Made by a program: the position numbers and the translations under genes. The notes below the pieces were generated by a model, which did no database searches, was not told the DNA's origin, and saw only the letters and a list, made by a program, of their open reading frames with translations. From Rhodocyclaceae bacterium (lineage in GTDB: Bacteria; Pseudomonadota; Gammaproteobacteria; Burkholderiales; Usitatibacteraceae): a stretch of DNA of 64,000 nt. This document shows, one piece after another, positions 8,457-18,024 of this stretch (its first letter is position 1; each line of letters opens with the position of its first letter). The DNA lies in the NCBI GenBank assembly GCA_020247395.1, contig JADCJC010000054.1, positions 1 to 64,000 of the forward strand, given 5' to 3'.

Positions 8457-10259
8457 ATGCATCGGTTATTGGCGCGTCAATTGCGCAAACTTAATCTTGA
8501 TGCCGACAAGCCGTCAAATCAAGACACATGGATACAGTTGCTATCGGCAGTGGACTCAGCCTACCGCGAGTTTGAGCAGGACCGATACACGCTTGAACTG
8601 TCGCTTGAAATTTCCTCCGATGAAATGCAGGAGCTCTACCAACGCCAGAAGCGTTCCTACGAAGCGCGTATCCGCGCCATGTTTGATTCGCTCGATGACT
8701 TGATTTGGCTCAAAGATGCCAACGGCAAATTCCTTGCATGCAATCGCGCATTCGAAGCATTCGTCGGTTGCTCCGAGGCCGAATTGGTAGGGCAAACCGG
8801 CCTGGACATCATTGGACATGAACAAGCCGAATGCCTGCGTGAGCCTAAGGCAGATGCTGCAATTGCAAACGAAGCCAACGGAAGCAACGGAAGGTGGGCA
8901 AAGTTCGCCGAGAGCGGGCGCTTGGCATTTTTTGAAACAACGTTTGTTGATGTACGGGATAGCGCAGACTTGTTCGTTGGGCGACTTGGTATTAGCCGCG
9001 ACATCACCCGCCGCACAAAGGCCGAGGCGGCGCGCGCCGCATTGGAGGCTAAGCTGCGAGAGGCGCAGAAGATGGAGGCCATTGGCACGCTCGCAGGCGG
9101 GATTGCGCATGACTTCAATAACATTTTGGCGACAATTCTTGGTAACGCCATGATCGCTCTTGCGGACGCGAAAGAGCAATCCGTCACCAAGAGTATTGAG
9201 GAAATTCAGAAAGCTGCAAAACGGGCGCGCGACTTGGTTGCACAGATACTCTCGTTCAGTCGCCGACAGCCGACCGAACGAACCCCAATGAAATTAGAAG
9301 TCGTGGTTGAAGACTCAGCACGTTTGCTGCGGGCGACGATCCCCGCGAGAGTGCAGTTAAGCTGCGAATTTGAAAAGGGCCTGCCAACAGTTCTCGCGGA
9401 TGAAACGCAGATCAAGCAGCTGATGATTAATCTAGTTGCGAATGCCGCGCAGGCCATGGATATCAAAGCAGGCAAAGTATCTGTAGTCGTCGATACCGTT
9501 ATGATTGACGAGAAGTTCGTCGAGTTGCACCCGGCAAACGAGCTGTTGCAGCGAATTGGCACTAGCGCGCCGACCATGATGGTCCGGCTGCGCGTAATTG
9601 ATGATGGCCCTGGTATCCCGCCGAACCTGCAAGCACGAATCTTTGAGCCCTTCTTTACGACGAAATCCGTTGATGAAGGCACGGGGCTGGGCCTCTCCGT
9701 TGTGCAAGGGATTGTTCAGATGCATGAGGGAGCGATAACCCTGGATAGCGAGCTGGGTGTCGGCACAACTTTCACCGTTTACTTTCCAGCGCATCAAGCA
9801 GCGGAGGAACCAGCTGGTGCCGCGAGTCGCGATCTGCCGGACACGACCGACGCTCGCGATGCTGCGTCAGCGTCACGAACGCGGATTTCGATTCTGTATC
9901 TTGATGATGATGAAGCACTGGTTTACCTTGTCGAACGGCTGATGGCCAAGCATGGGTTCGACATCGAAGGATTTACAAATCAACAATTGGCGCTTGCTGC
10001 GGTTAGCGGGAATTCGCATCACTACGCGCTTATCGTGACCGACTACAACATGCCTGGCATGTCCGGCTTGGACTTCACGCGCGCGGTAAAGGCGATTCGA
10101 CCAGAAATACCAGTCGTCATCGTATCAGGGTTCATTGATGAAGTATTACAGGCAGAGGCGTCCTCTGCCGGCGTAATCCGCCTCTTGTTCAAGACTGAAG
10201 TTGAGCAGTTTTGTCGCGTCTTTTCAGAGGTTGCAACAGCGATCACTCAACCAACCTGA
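8457..10259 (+). CDS. PAS domain hybrid histidine kinase with C-terminal receiver
   Basis: 600-aa cytoplasmic hybrid kinase. Order: helical N-terminus (1-70), PAS domain (about 75-185, LDDLIWLKDANGKFLACNRAF), DHp helices with GIAHDFNN (His218), HATPase (N-box QLMINLVANAAQAM, G1 DDGPGIP, F-box EPFFTTK, G2 GTGLGLSVV), and a receiver (about 475-595) with the acidic patch LDDDE, Asp529 in VTDYNMPGMSG and Lys in LLFKTE. All catalytic residues are present. No membrane segments. The HATPase/DHp is of the nitrogen-regulator-like (AHDFNN) class. It follows the FIST gene by 6 bases and probably receives its signal. No DNA-binding output gene lies nearby, so the downstream partner is unknown. Confidence 0.92.
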   Translation: MHRLLARQLRKLNLDADKPSNQDTWIQLLSAVDSAYREFEQDRYTLELSLEISSDEMQELYQRQKRSYEARIRAMFDSLDDLIWLKDANGKFLACNRAFEAFVGCSEAELVGQTGLDIIGHEQAECLREPKADAAIANEANGSNGRWAKFAESGRLAFFETTFVDVRDSADLFVGRLGISRDITRRTKAEAARAALEAKLREAQKMEAIGTLAGGIAHDFNNILATILGNAMIALADAKEQSVTKSIEEIQKAAKRARDLVAQILSFSRRQPTERTPMKLEVVVEDSARLLRATIPARVQLSCEFEKGLPTVLADETQIKQLMINLVANAAQAMDIKAGKVSVVVDTVMIDEKFVELHPANELLQRIGTSAPTMMVRLRVIDDGPGIPPNLQARIFEPFFTTKSVDEGTGLGLSVVQGIVQMHEGAITLDSELGVGTTFTVYFPAHQAAEEPAGAASRDLPDTTDARDAASASRTRISILYLDDDEALVYLVERLMAKHGFDIEGFTNQQLALAAVSGNSHHYALIVTDYNMPGMSGLDFTRAVKAIRPEIPVVIVSGFIDEVLQAEASSAGVIRLLFKTEVEQFCRVFSEVATAITQPT

Positions 10260-10850
10260 GTGCGCACGTGCTTGGATATGACGGGGCGATAGCTGGGATT
10301 GGCCAGGACAAAGGCACCGGCAGACAGCGGACTATGCGTAGCCTTGTCGTTTAGGGTGACTGGCACTTCAGGCGGCGTCAGCATGTGTCGATGCGAACCA
10401 TCTCTTACCCGCCAGCGCCCCGAATCGATGCGTGGCGGCTGATCGCGGGGCGAGGATTGACCAGCCACCGCCATTTCTTGGGACAAGTGTCTCGAACGCA
10501 GCAGCAAACATGGTAGCCAACACATCGCCGTCAATCGCCCGAGGGCAATCGTGCCGCCGACTTCATCCCAAAAGAGCAGCGACGCCGATTGGTTTGCCAA
10601 CTGTTCAGAGGCAACGTCACGCGAAGCAACGGGCGACCCATGAAACATTCTGGCCAGCTTGGCCGTAGATCATGCCCGACTCCGCACACCATGCTCGCCT
10701 GCCCCTTGCACGTCGGCGGCCCGGCGATTCACGAGGGAGCGCCTGCGGTGACAAACAACTTGACTGCGAGCCGGGATCTGTCCGACCCCCAGTGTTATCG
10801 TCAAACATCAACCAGCTAATGGGCACCCCTTCAATTTTGAGCGAGTAAGC
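10260..10850. other. About 590 bases with no supportable gene
   Basis: Lies between the convergent hybrid-kinase and TetR genes. The longest ORFs (10247-10648 minus, 133 aa; 10432-10668 plus, 78 aa) overlap each other and resemble no family I know. I see no repeat, hairpin terminator with a T-run, or RNA gene. A decayed gene is possible. Confidence 0.4.
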
Positions 10851-11471
10851 TCATGGAATCGCTCGAGACATAATCGTTGCGATCCTTCGATTTCGAATGT
10901 TGGCCGGCAGAGTGCCCAGTGTATTCAGCCTTCCAGCTGCCAGCAAATCCGCCAGACCATGCGCTGTTGCCCACGCTGCCGCGACGTCAATCATCATGGC
11001 ACCATCCCTCTTTGGTGAACCCCGATCGTTGGTCACTGCGCTGACAAGCGATACCAATTCATCGAAGGCTGACTCCGCTATGCGCTGGAGGTGTACGCTG
11101 CCGAAGTCAGGTCGATCCGACCCGAACATCAAACGAAACAAGGCAGGGTTCTCCGACGCGAATACGACATAGCCGACGCCCGATGCCTCGATTTGTTTGC
11201 GCGGATTGGAGGGGGCACGCCGGCGAAAATCCCGCTGCGTTTGAATCAAGCGCTCAAACCCTCTGGCCGCCAGAGCGGTCAGCAGCCCGTTCGCATCGCC
11301 AAAATGATGCGCGGGAGCAGCATGACTCACCCCCGCACGTTTGGTGACCCCCCGCAGTGAGAATCCCTCAATGCCGTGCTGCTTCAGCTCTTCCTCAGCG
11401 GCATCCATCAGCGCTGAGGACAGATCTCCATGATGGTAGGAACGCCCGGCGGGGCTCTTTTCGTCCTTCAT
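10851..11471 (-). CDS. TetR/AcrR family transcriptional regulator
   Basis: A 206-aa TetR-type repressor. The N-terminal helix-turn-helix (about residues 15-62) reads ALMDAAEEELKQHGIEGFSLRGVTKRAGVSHAAPAHHFGDANGLLTALAARGFERL, and the C-terminal ligand-binding half has the GYVVFASENPALFRLMFG pattern common in TetR_C domains. It is divergent from a DUF2141 gene and an SDR gene. The 131-base gap carries an 18-bp palindrome overlapping a near-consensus promoter, so self-repression and control of the divergent pair are likely. The ligand is unknown. Confidence 0.9.
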   Translation of the reverse strand: MKDEKSPAGRSYHHGDLSSALMDAAEEELKQHGIEGFSLRGVTKRAGVSHAAPAHHFGDANGLLTALAARGFERLIQTQRDFRRRAPSNPRKQIEASGVGYVVFASENPALFRLMFGSDRPDFGSVHLQRIAESAFDELVSLVSAVTNDRGSPKRDGAMMIDVAAAWATAHGLADLLAAGRLNTLGTLPANIRNRRIATIMSRAIP

Positions 11472-11502
11472 GGGCGCAAGGATCGCCTAATTTCATGACA
11501 GC

Positions 11503-11520
11503 GTCAAGATTAATGTTGAC
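11503..11520. promoter_or_regulatory. Palindromic operator, probable TetR-regulator site
   Basis: GTCAAGATTAATGTTGAC is an 18-bp palindrome with one mismatched pair (16 of 18 bases symmetric). Its right half is the -35 box of the promoter that faces the DUF2141 gene. A second TTGACACTG lies at 11545-11553, 29 bp after the first (11516-11524), near the expected transcription start. Placement on the core promoter fits repression by the divergent TetR protein. Confidence 0.65.
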
Positions 11521-11543
11521 ACTGGCTAGATTTACGGTATTAT
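11516..11543 (+). promoter_or_regulatory. Sigma70-type promoter for DUF2141-SDR operon
   Basis: TTGACA (11516-11521), a 16-base spacer and TATTAT (11538-11543), matching the consensus at 11 of 12 positions. It predicts transcription from about 11550, leaving a leader of roughly 50 bases before ATG 11603. It overlaps the palindrome described above. Confidence 0.65.
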
Positions 11544-11602
11544 CTTGACACTGCAAAGTTACACGGTTCCCATCCTTCCCCCTACAAACCCTGAGGTCTG
11601 CC

Positions 11603-12067
11603 ATGAATAAACAACGCCACGCTTTCCCCATGCTGTTCGGCCGGTTACTGGCCGTGCTGCTCACACTGATCACGGTGCCATTAACAGCGCTAGCCCAATC
11701 CGACGCCACGCTGCGGCTGGAGGTTGGTGATTTTCGTAACAACATCGGCACGCTCAACTGTCGGCTTTTTGCACGGGCAGCGGACTTTCCCGACGGTGAA
11801 GGTGTAGTGACAGTTCGCGTACCGATCACCGGTCGCAAAGCAGCCTGCGCGTTTCCCAACATCGAGGCGGGCACCTATGCGGTAGCCGTCGTGCATGATG
11901 AAAACAACAACGGGCGCGTCGACAAGAACTTTCTGGGCGTTCCCACCGAGGGCTATGGCGCATCAAACAACCGCACCTACGCTCTTTCAAGTCCCAAATG
12001 GGACGAGTCTAAGCTCGTACTCAAGCCGAGTGAAACCTTGATTCTGCAAGTCAACCTCAGGTACTGA
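11603..12067 (+). CDS. DUF2141 domain secreted protein
   Basis: A 154-aa exported protein: the signal peptide ends at ALAQ (about residue 31), then comes a DUF2141 beta-sandwich-like domain with its hallmarks (LRLEVGDFRNNIGTLNCRLF, GTYAVAVVHDENNNGRVDKNFLGVPTEGYGASN). Start ATG 11603 has GAGG 10 bases upstream. DUF2141 proteins are periplasmic and of unknown role; the Asp/Asn-rich DENNNGRVD segment resembles a metal-binding loop, but that is inference. It is first in an operon with an SDR enzyme and is probably controlled by the divergent TetR gene. Confidence 0.85.
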   Translation: MNKQRHAFPMLFGRLLAVLLTLITVPLTALAQSDATLRLEVGDFRNNIGTLNCRLFARAADFPDGEGVVTVRVPITGRKAACAFPNIEAGTYAVAVVHDENNNGRVDKNFLGVPTEGYGASNNRTYALSSPKWDESKLVLKPSETLILQVNLRY

Positions 12068-12135
12068 CGTCGGCGACGAGCGCAAGTTACCGGCGCGATT
12101 ATCCATGACGATTAAACGAACAAAGGAAAACCACA

Positions 12136-12945
12136 ATGAACCAGATCAAAACGATCCTGCTGACAGGCGCGACCAGTGGTATCGGGCTGGAAATGGCCCG
12201 GCTGCTTGCGGCGCGCGGCCACCGGCTCATATTGGCAAGCCGAAGCGCCGATAGACTTGAGATCGTGGCCGATGAACTTCGGCGTGCCGAGGCCGCACAG
12301 GTGCTCGTATGTCCTATCGACCTAAGCTCGCCACAGGCCGCCGAACAGCTCTTCGCTTTCACCGAGGCGCTGCAGCTACAAATCGATGTGTTGATCAATA
12401 ACGCCGGGTTCGGCATCCTAGAAGAGCACGTCGCGATTAATCCAGAAAGGTTGCGGCGTATGCTACAGCTCAACGTCATCGCAGTTGCAGAGCTGTGCCA
12501 ACGATATGGCGCAGAAATGAAGCGCCGCCGACAAGGCTCCATACTCAACGTCGCCTCGACGGCTGCTTTTCAACCGACACCCTACTTTGCGGCATACGGT
12601 GCGTCAAAGTCTTTTGTTCTCTGCTTTTCCGAGGCCCTGGCCAAGGAGCTTGAGGATTATGGTGTAAATGTGGGTTGCCTGGCCCCGGGGCCGACCGATA
12701 CCGCGTTCTTCGACGGCATCGACCCAAGGCGCATTGCCGGCGGACACCTCTTCCGTAAGGCAGGCCGCACTGATCCACGCGATGTTGCCGCTGCCGGCGT
12801 GGAACTTCTCGAACACGGCGGCATGACAAAAGTGGTAGGCCTGACCAACCAGCTGGCTATCTTGGGTAATCGCTTGACACCAAGGGGAGTCGTAGCAGCC
12901 GTCTCGAAGCGACTAATCAAACCTAAGGCACTCGACACCGCGTGA
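12136..12945 (+). CDS. Short-chain dehydrogenase/reductase (SDR)
   Basis: A 269-aa classical SDR. The Rossmann glycine motif TGATSGIG is at residues 10-17, NNAG in LINNAGFGI, and the catalytic Ser141-Tyr154-Lys158 set in STAAFQPTPYFAAYGASK. Length and the conserved PGPTDTAFF segment after the active site fit NAD(P)-dependent ketone/alcohol oxidoreductases acting on lipids or acyl chains; the substrate cannot be read from the sequence. AAAGGA lies 8 bases before ATG 12136. It lies 68 bases after the DUF2141 gene, probably in one transcript under the TetR regulator. Confidence 0.9.
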   Translation: MNQIKTILLTGATSGIGLEMARLLAARGHRLILASRSADRLEIVADELRRAEAAQVLVCPIDLSSPQAAEQLFAFTEALQLQIDVLINNAGFGILEEHVAINPERLRRMLQLNVIAVAELCQRYGAEMKRRRQGSILNVASTAAFQPTPYFAAYGASKSFVLCFSEALAKELEDYGVNVGCLAPGPTDTAFFDGIDPRRIAGGHLFRKAGRTDPRDVAAAGVELLEHGGMTKVVGLTNQLAILGNRLTPRGVVAAVSKRLIKPKALDTA

Positions 12946-13607
12946 GCTCGACGAACATCTAGGGTCAATAAAGTTGAACGTTGCCGCATTATTGCCCTCT
13001 AGCCGTTTTGGCGATGCTGCGTGCGTTCGTAAAACTCCTGCATCCACGGCTGTTTCCAGCCAGCAGCAGATCGCCTTCAACCAGCATCGTCGGCAACGTC
13101 GGCACATCGTGCGGGGGAATGAAACAGGAAACGACGGGCCGCAATCTCATAGCACTACCTTAAGCAAAATTCCGGCCTCAAGTTAGACACGTTGGCTGGC
13201 TGTCCGCGCTGGAGCAAAAACCTTGGCCGCCTTTACGTCATCACGGTTGTACCAGCTGCCACCATCGCAACAAGCCCAATCGCTTGTTCGCAAGCCTGCG
13301 GCACCTTTCGGCCCCGCCCTCTTGTGGCAAGATGGACAGGTCACGGTGAAATAGACTTCGTTGACCTCGTCGAACCGCACGCCTGCGTCAGCGCACCGGT
13401 ACTACAACATCGCTCGGAACATCGACCAGCCGGCATCTTCACCGATGTTACCTGTCGGGTTTGGGCGAGGTTCTTCGTCATCGGCAGAAGCACTTCACTA
13501 GGGCCATTTCGCGGCGATCAATTGGTGAGCAAACAAGATGCTGACACCGCAAAAAAATTTCGCGCTACTCTTGAGGCGCTTTTACACAGCCTCATCCGAA
13601 AGCGCCC
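12946..13607. other. About 660 bases with no confident gene
   Basis: Lies between the convergent SDR and RND genes. A 53-aa minus-strand ORF (12989-13150; MRLRPVVSCFIPPHDVPTLPTMLVEGDLLLAGN...) has a good ribosome site (AAGG, 7-base spacing) and a natural-looking sequence but no known family. A 65-aa minus-strand ORF (13183-13380) contains CPSCHKR and a CC pair, vaguely like a zinc ribbon. The plus-strand 162-aa ORF at 13192-13680 runs into the RND gene and looks like a shadow. An 8-bp inverted repeat (13575-13582 with 13599-13606) sits just after the RND stop but has no T-run. Confidence 0.4.
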
Positions 13608-16600
13608 TCACCGTTGCGCAAGTTGTTCCAACGATCCTTGTAGCGGTCCACTTCCCGACCAGCGATCCAACGCTAGATAAATCACCGGCGTGATGTAAAG
13701 CGTAATCACCTGCGAGAAAATCAATCCGCCAACAACGGCCAGGCCAAGCGGCTGACGTAACTCGGCACCTGCACCCAAACCGAGCGCGATCGGCAGCGCT
13801 CCCATCGCGGCCGCCAGTGTAGTCATCAGGATCGGTCGGAAGCGCAGCAAACACGCAGTGCGTATCGCCACATCCGCCGCCATGCCTTTGGTGCGTTGCG
13901 CATCCAACGCGAAGTCAATCATCATGATGGCGTTTTTCTTCACGATGCCAATCAACATGATGATGCCGATGATCGCGATGATTGAAAGATCCATATTGAA
14001 AACCCACAGCGTCGCAAGTGCGCCTACGGCGGCCGAGGGCAATCCCGCGAGAATCGTCAGTGGATGGATGTAGCTCTCGTACAAGACGCCGAGCAGAACG
14101 TAGATGACTAGGATCGCCGAAACAATCAAGATCACCTGGCTGCCCTGCGACGATTGAAACGCCGCCGCATCGCCGCCCCAGGCACTCAGGATACTCGGCG
14201 GCATTTTGAGTTCGTTGCGGTAGCGTTCAATGTTGTTAGATGCATCGCCCAGCGGCGCGTTGGGAGCAAGGTTGAACGAAATGGTCATCGCTTCAAGCTG
14301 TCCGGCATGGTTGACACTGGTTGCGCCGATTTCGCGCTTCGGCGTACCGACCGCCGACAGAGGCACCAACTTTCCAGACTTCGCGCGGACAAAAATTTTG
14401 CTGAAGGCGCTCTCATCAACACGATCCGCATTAGTCACTTGCATGATGACTTGGTAACTGTCCACCGAGGTGTAAATCGTACCCACCTGACGATCACCGA
14501 AGGCCGAGTATAGGGCGCTTCGAATATCCTGCACGCTGACGCCCATCGCGTTGGCACGTTCGCGATCAATATCCAGCCGGACTTGTAGCCCGCGCAATTG
14601 GGCATCGCTCGTCACATCACGAAACAACGGGTCGGCGCGCAGCCGTTCAAGCATGCCATCAACCGCTTTTCTCAACTCGCCGCTATTGACACTCTTTAGT
14701 GTGTATTGATACCGGCTCTTGCTTGGCCGACCTCCGAGCCGGAGATTCTGTATCGGATTGAAGAAGACGTTCACACCGGCTAGGCTGCGGGTCTCTTTGC
14801 GCAATTGCTCGACTACCTTATCCATTGGCAGCCGTTCACTTCTGGGCTTGAGCGCAACAAACAGGCGCCCGGCGTTGCTATCGAAGGCGTTTACGATCAC
14901 TGTCTCGACGGCGGGATTGGCGCGAATCAAGTCACCTGTTTTTTGTAGCAGCTCGCTGACCGCCGGATACGAGATATCTTCAACCGCCTCTGCGGTGACA
15001 AAGATTTGACCAATATCTTCACTCGGGAAAAACCCCTTTGGCAGAGCGTAGAAAAGCCAACCAGACGCCACGAAGGTTGCGAGTGCGACAACCACGACGT
15101 AGCGGCGATGAGCCAAGCAGAAATCGAGCGTGTTTTCATACTTGGCGAGCACCCGGCGAAAGATGCGTTCAAACCACGCGGTCGCCTTCATTGCCCGCTC
15201 GCCCTCTTGGTGGGGACGCAGGAACCGGCTTGCCAGCATCGGGATCAGCGTCAGCGACACGACGGCAGACACCAGGACCGACACACTAACAACGACGGCA
15301 AACTCGTGGAACAAAAGCCCGATGACGCCCGGCATAAAGAAAATCGGGATGAATACCGCCACCAGCGACACCGAAATGGAGACGATGGTGAAACCCATTT
15401 CGCGCGCGCCGAGCAACGAGGCTTGGAATGGCTCCATCCCGTCCTCCATATGCCGCACGATATTCTCCAGTACAACAATAGCGTCGTCCACCACCAGACC
15501 GACGGCGAGTGTAATCGCGAGTAGGGAAATGTTGTTGAGGCTGTAACCCTGCGCGAAAACGATTGCGAGTGTGCCCAAGAGTGAAATCGGCAGCGACAGT
15601 GCTGGGATAAATGTTGCCATCGCGTGTCGCAAGAAAAGAAAGATCACCAGCACGACCAACACGACCGTCAGGCTTAGTGTTAGTTGCACGTCGTGAATGG
15701 CGTCGCGAATGGGTTGCGAGCGATCGATACGTAACTTCACGTCCACTGACGGCGGCATCTGCTCGACAATCTTGGGCAGCATGGCCCGAATCGCATTCAT
15801 GGTTTCGACGGTATTGGCGTCCGGCTGGCGCCGCACCGACATCGTGATAGCGCGCTCTCCGTTCGCCCAGCTGCCGGTTTTGACAGACTCAACGCTATCC
15901 TCGACCTCCGCAACATCCCTCAGCCTGATCGGGTTACCGGTGGGGGAGTTCGCAATGATCAGCTTTGCGAATTCCGCCGCTTTTGTCAGCTGGCGGTTGG
16001 CGGTGATCACCAACACCTGTCGCGCCCCTTCGAGTGTGCCGACCGGACCATTCGCATTAGCAGTGCGAACCGCGCCGGCGATGTCCTCCAATGTAAGACC
16101 GAGGGTGGCCGCTCGCTCGGCATCAACCTTGATGCGCACCGCATATTTTTTGCGACCATTGATCTCGACTTCCGCGACTCCGGGTAGTGTCGATAGTGTT
16201 GGCAGGATGAGATTCTCAGCGTAGCTGTTGAGATCCGCGAGTGACATCGAGGGGGATTTCAATGTCATGAATGTAATCGGCGCGTCCGCTGGATTTACCT
16301 TGCGATACGACGGCAACGTGGTCATCTCAACCGGCAATGATCGCTGCGCGCGCAGCAGCGCCGCTTGGACGTCCACTGCGGCGGCGTCGATGTTTCGATC
16401 TTGATCAAACTCCAACGTCACTTGGGTACTGCCGAGGCTACTGCTGGAACTCATCACCGATACACCGGCGATGGTCGAGAACTGTCTTTCCAGCGGGGTT
16501 GCAACCGATGACGACATCGTTTCGGGGCTGGCTCCGGGAAGCGAGGCGGACACCTGAATGGTCGGTGTATCGTAGCGCGGCAACGCTGCCACCGGGAACT

Positions 16601-16691
16601 TCGCGTAGGCAATCACCCCCGCCACCACCACGGCGGCGTTGAGCAATACCGTCATGATAGGGCGGCGGATGCAGAGCTCGGAGATATTCAT
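13608..16691 (-). CDS. RND efflux transporter, inner-membrane pump (HAE1 type)
   Basis: A 1027-aa AcrB/MdtB-type proton-driven pump. It starts with the family opening MNISELCIRRPIMTVLLNAAVVVAGVIAYAKFPVAALPRYDTPTIQV, has two periplasmic porter/docking regions, and the proton-relay Asp pair in TM4 (VGLVVDDAIVVLENI, near residue 400). A second set of six TM helices ends the protein. The sequence is closest in feel to MdtB/MdtC-like or CzcA-unlike multidrug pumps; the substrate is unknown. It follows the adaptor gene by 9 bases on the same strand, so the two form an operon. No outer-membrane TolC-like gene is next to it, so the pump must borrow one. Confidence 0.93.
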   Translation of the reverse strand: MNISELCIRRPIMTVLLNAAVVVAGVIAYAKFPVAALPRYDTPTIQVSASLPGASPETMSSSVATPLERQFSTIAGVSVMSSSSSLGSTQVTLEFDQDRNIDAAAVDVQAALLRAQRSLPVEMTTLPSYRKVNPADAPITFMTLKSPSMSLADLNSYAENLILPTLSTLPGVAEVEINGRKKYAVRIKVDAERAATLGLTLEDIAGAVRTANANGPVGTLEGARQVLVITANRQLTKAAEFAKLIIANSPTGNPIRLRDVAEVEDSVESVKTGSWANGERAITMSVRRQPDANTVETMNAIRAMLPKIVEQMPPSVDVKLRIDRSQPIRDAIHDVQLTLSLTVVLVVLVIFLFLRHAMATFIPALSLPISLLGTLAIVFAQGYSLNNISLLAITLAVGLVVDDAIVVLENIVRHMEDGMEPFQASLLGAREMGFTIVSISVSLVAVFIPIFFMPGVIGLLFHEFAVVVSVSVLVSAVVSLTLIPMLASRFLRPHQEGERAMKATAWFERIFRRVLAKYENTLDFCLAHRRYVVVVALATFVASGWLFYALPKGFFPSEDIGQIFVTAEAVEDISYPAVSELLQKTGDLIRANPAVETVIVNAFDSNAGRLFVALKPRSERLPMDKVVEQLRKETRSLAGVNVFFNPIQNLRLGGRPSKSRYQYTLKSVNSGELRKAVDGMLERLRADPLFRDVTSDAQLRGLQVRLDIDRERANAMGVSVQDIRSALYSAFGDRQVGTIYTSVDSYQVIMQVTNADRVDESAFSKIFVRAKSGKLVPLSAVGTPKREIGATSVNHAGQLEAMTISFNLAPNAPLGDASNNIERYRNELKMPPSILSAWGGDAAAFQSSQGSQVILIVSAILVIYVLLGVLYESYIHPLTILAGLPSAAVGALATLWVFNMDLSIIAIIGIIMLIGIVKKNAIMMIDFALDAQRTKGMAADVAIRTACLLRFRPILMTTLAAAMGALPIALGLGAGAELRQPLGLAVVGGLIFSQVITLYITPVIYLALDRWSGSGPLQGSLEQLAQR

Positions 16692-16700
16692 GGCGCTACC

Positions 16701-17987
16701 CTACTTGGCAGGAGACGGCGCAGCCACCGGCGGAATCGAGTTGGCGGTTGCATCTTTGTCTGCTTTGTTCGCTTTCCCCGCCGCGCCACCCTCTCCGCCC
16801 TTGCCAGCCTCGCTACCCGCGCCGCTGTTGCCGGCCTTGCCCGCTTTGCTGCTGCCTGTGGCTGCGCCTTCTACCACCAGTCCCTTCGGTCGAACGTTCT
16901 GCGCACCTTCGACCACCACCTTTGTGCCTGCTGCCACGCCGGATATCACCGCGAGACCCGACTGATTCAGCAATACGTCGATGTTTTGCAGCGTGGTGCT
17001 GTTGTCGGCGTTGACGACATACACGAACTTGCGCTCTGGTCCGGATTGCACCGCGGGAATCGGCACCACGGTTGCCTCATCGATCACTCGTGTTGGGATG
17101 GTCACGTTGACAAACATGCCGGGCCATAACTTCGCATCCGCATTGCTGAAGCTCGCTTTCATCGGTATGGTGCCACTGGCCACGTCCACCGTGCTATCGA
17201 CAAAAGTCAGCTTGCCCACAAACGGCGGCAACTTGCCATCGGGCAATTCGGCTGTCACTTTCACCTCGCCCTTGCTGAGCGAACTTTGCACAGACGCCAA
17301 CTCTCTCTCAGGTAGGGAGAAGGAAACTGCAATCGGATCTAGCTGACTGATGGTCACCAGCGCAGCGCCATTGGGTTGCACCAGACTGCCGACACGCACG
17401 TTGATGGCACCGCTTCGCCCGGCAAACGGTGCGCGAATCTCCGTCAGTGATTTCGCCACGCGCGCCACTTCGAGTGACGCCTCATCGACGGCGAGTTGCC
17501 CTTTTGCGAGTTCAAACTGGTTGACTGCAACATCAAGCCCAGCGGGCGAAATAAACTTCTGCGAGAACAGCTCGCGCTGGCGCTGGAGATTACGCTCCGC
17601 GTTGGCGAAATCACCACGTGACTTGGTCACTTGCGCCTGCGCGCGCTGGAGGGCGGCTTCCTCGGTGCGATTGTCAAAAGTGAACAGCAAATCCCCTTGT
17701 TTGACGAGTTGCCCTTCCTTGAAGTGAATGACTTTCACAGTCGTGTTTATTTGCGCACGAATATCCACCGCTTGCAGCGCAACCACCGTGCCATTCGCCA
17801 ATACCGTCACTGGCACTGACTGTTTTTTCACCACCGCAGTGGTGACACTCACCGGCGAGTTGCGACCTTGCTGTCCACCGCCGGCACCTGGCTGCGCCGC
17901 ACGCTGCGATGCCCACCACCAGTAGCCGACGCCAAGAGCAACAACGATGAGAACGATAATCAGACTGCTCAAACGACGGAATGCCAT
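16701..17987 (-). CDS. RND efflux periplasmic adaptor (membrane fusion protein)
   Basis: About 428 aa from ATG 17987 (the ORF track's TTG at 18002 adds five residues; neither has a clear ribosome site). One N-terminal anchor (LSSLIIVLIVVALGVGYWWW), a lipoyl half-motif (INTTVKVIHFKEGQLVKQGDLLFTFDNR), a coiled-coil hairpin (AALQRAQAQVTKSRGDFANAERNLQRQRELF), the second lipoyl half (SLTEIRAPFAGRSGAINVRVGSLV) and a beta-barrel/membrane-proximal region. It is MdtA-like. The last 50 residues are low complexity (Gly/Ala/Lys: SSKAGKAGNSGAGSEAGKGGEGG), an unusual tail not needed for the fold. It is the first gene of the operon with the pump. Confidence 0.92.
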   Translation of the reverse strand: MAFRRLSSLIIVLIVVALGVGYWWWASQRAAQPGAGGGQQGRNSPVSVTTAVVKKQSVPVTVLANGTVVALQAVDIRAQINTTVKVIHFKEGQLVKQGDLLFTFDNRTEEAALQRAQAQVTKSRGDFANAERNLQRQRELFSQKFISPAGLDVAVNQFELAKGQLAVDEASLEVARVAKSLTEIRAPFAGRSGAINVRVGSLVQPNGAALVTISQLDPIAVSFSLPERELASVQSSLSKGEVKVTAELPDGKLPPFVGKLTFVDSTVDVASGTIPMKASFSNADAKLWPGMFVNVTIPTRVIDEATVVPIPAVQSGPERKFVYVVNADNSTTLQNIDVLLNQSGLAVISGVAAGTKVVVEGAQNVRPKGLVVEGAATGSSKAGKAGNSGAGSEAGKGGEGGAAGKANKADKDATANSIPPVAAPSPAK

Positions 17988-18024
17988 ATTGGAAACGAAC
18001 AAAAAATGATTACAAACAAGGATG

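Noticed and set aside
10247-10648. 133-aa minus ORF after the hybrid kinase
   Set aside because: Overlaps competing ORFs and shows no conserved motif; could be decayed but cannot be supported.
13192-13680. 162-aa plus ORF overlapping the end of the RND pump
   Set aside because: Its last third is antisense to the pump gene and the rest has no recognisable fold.
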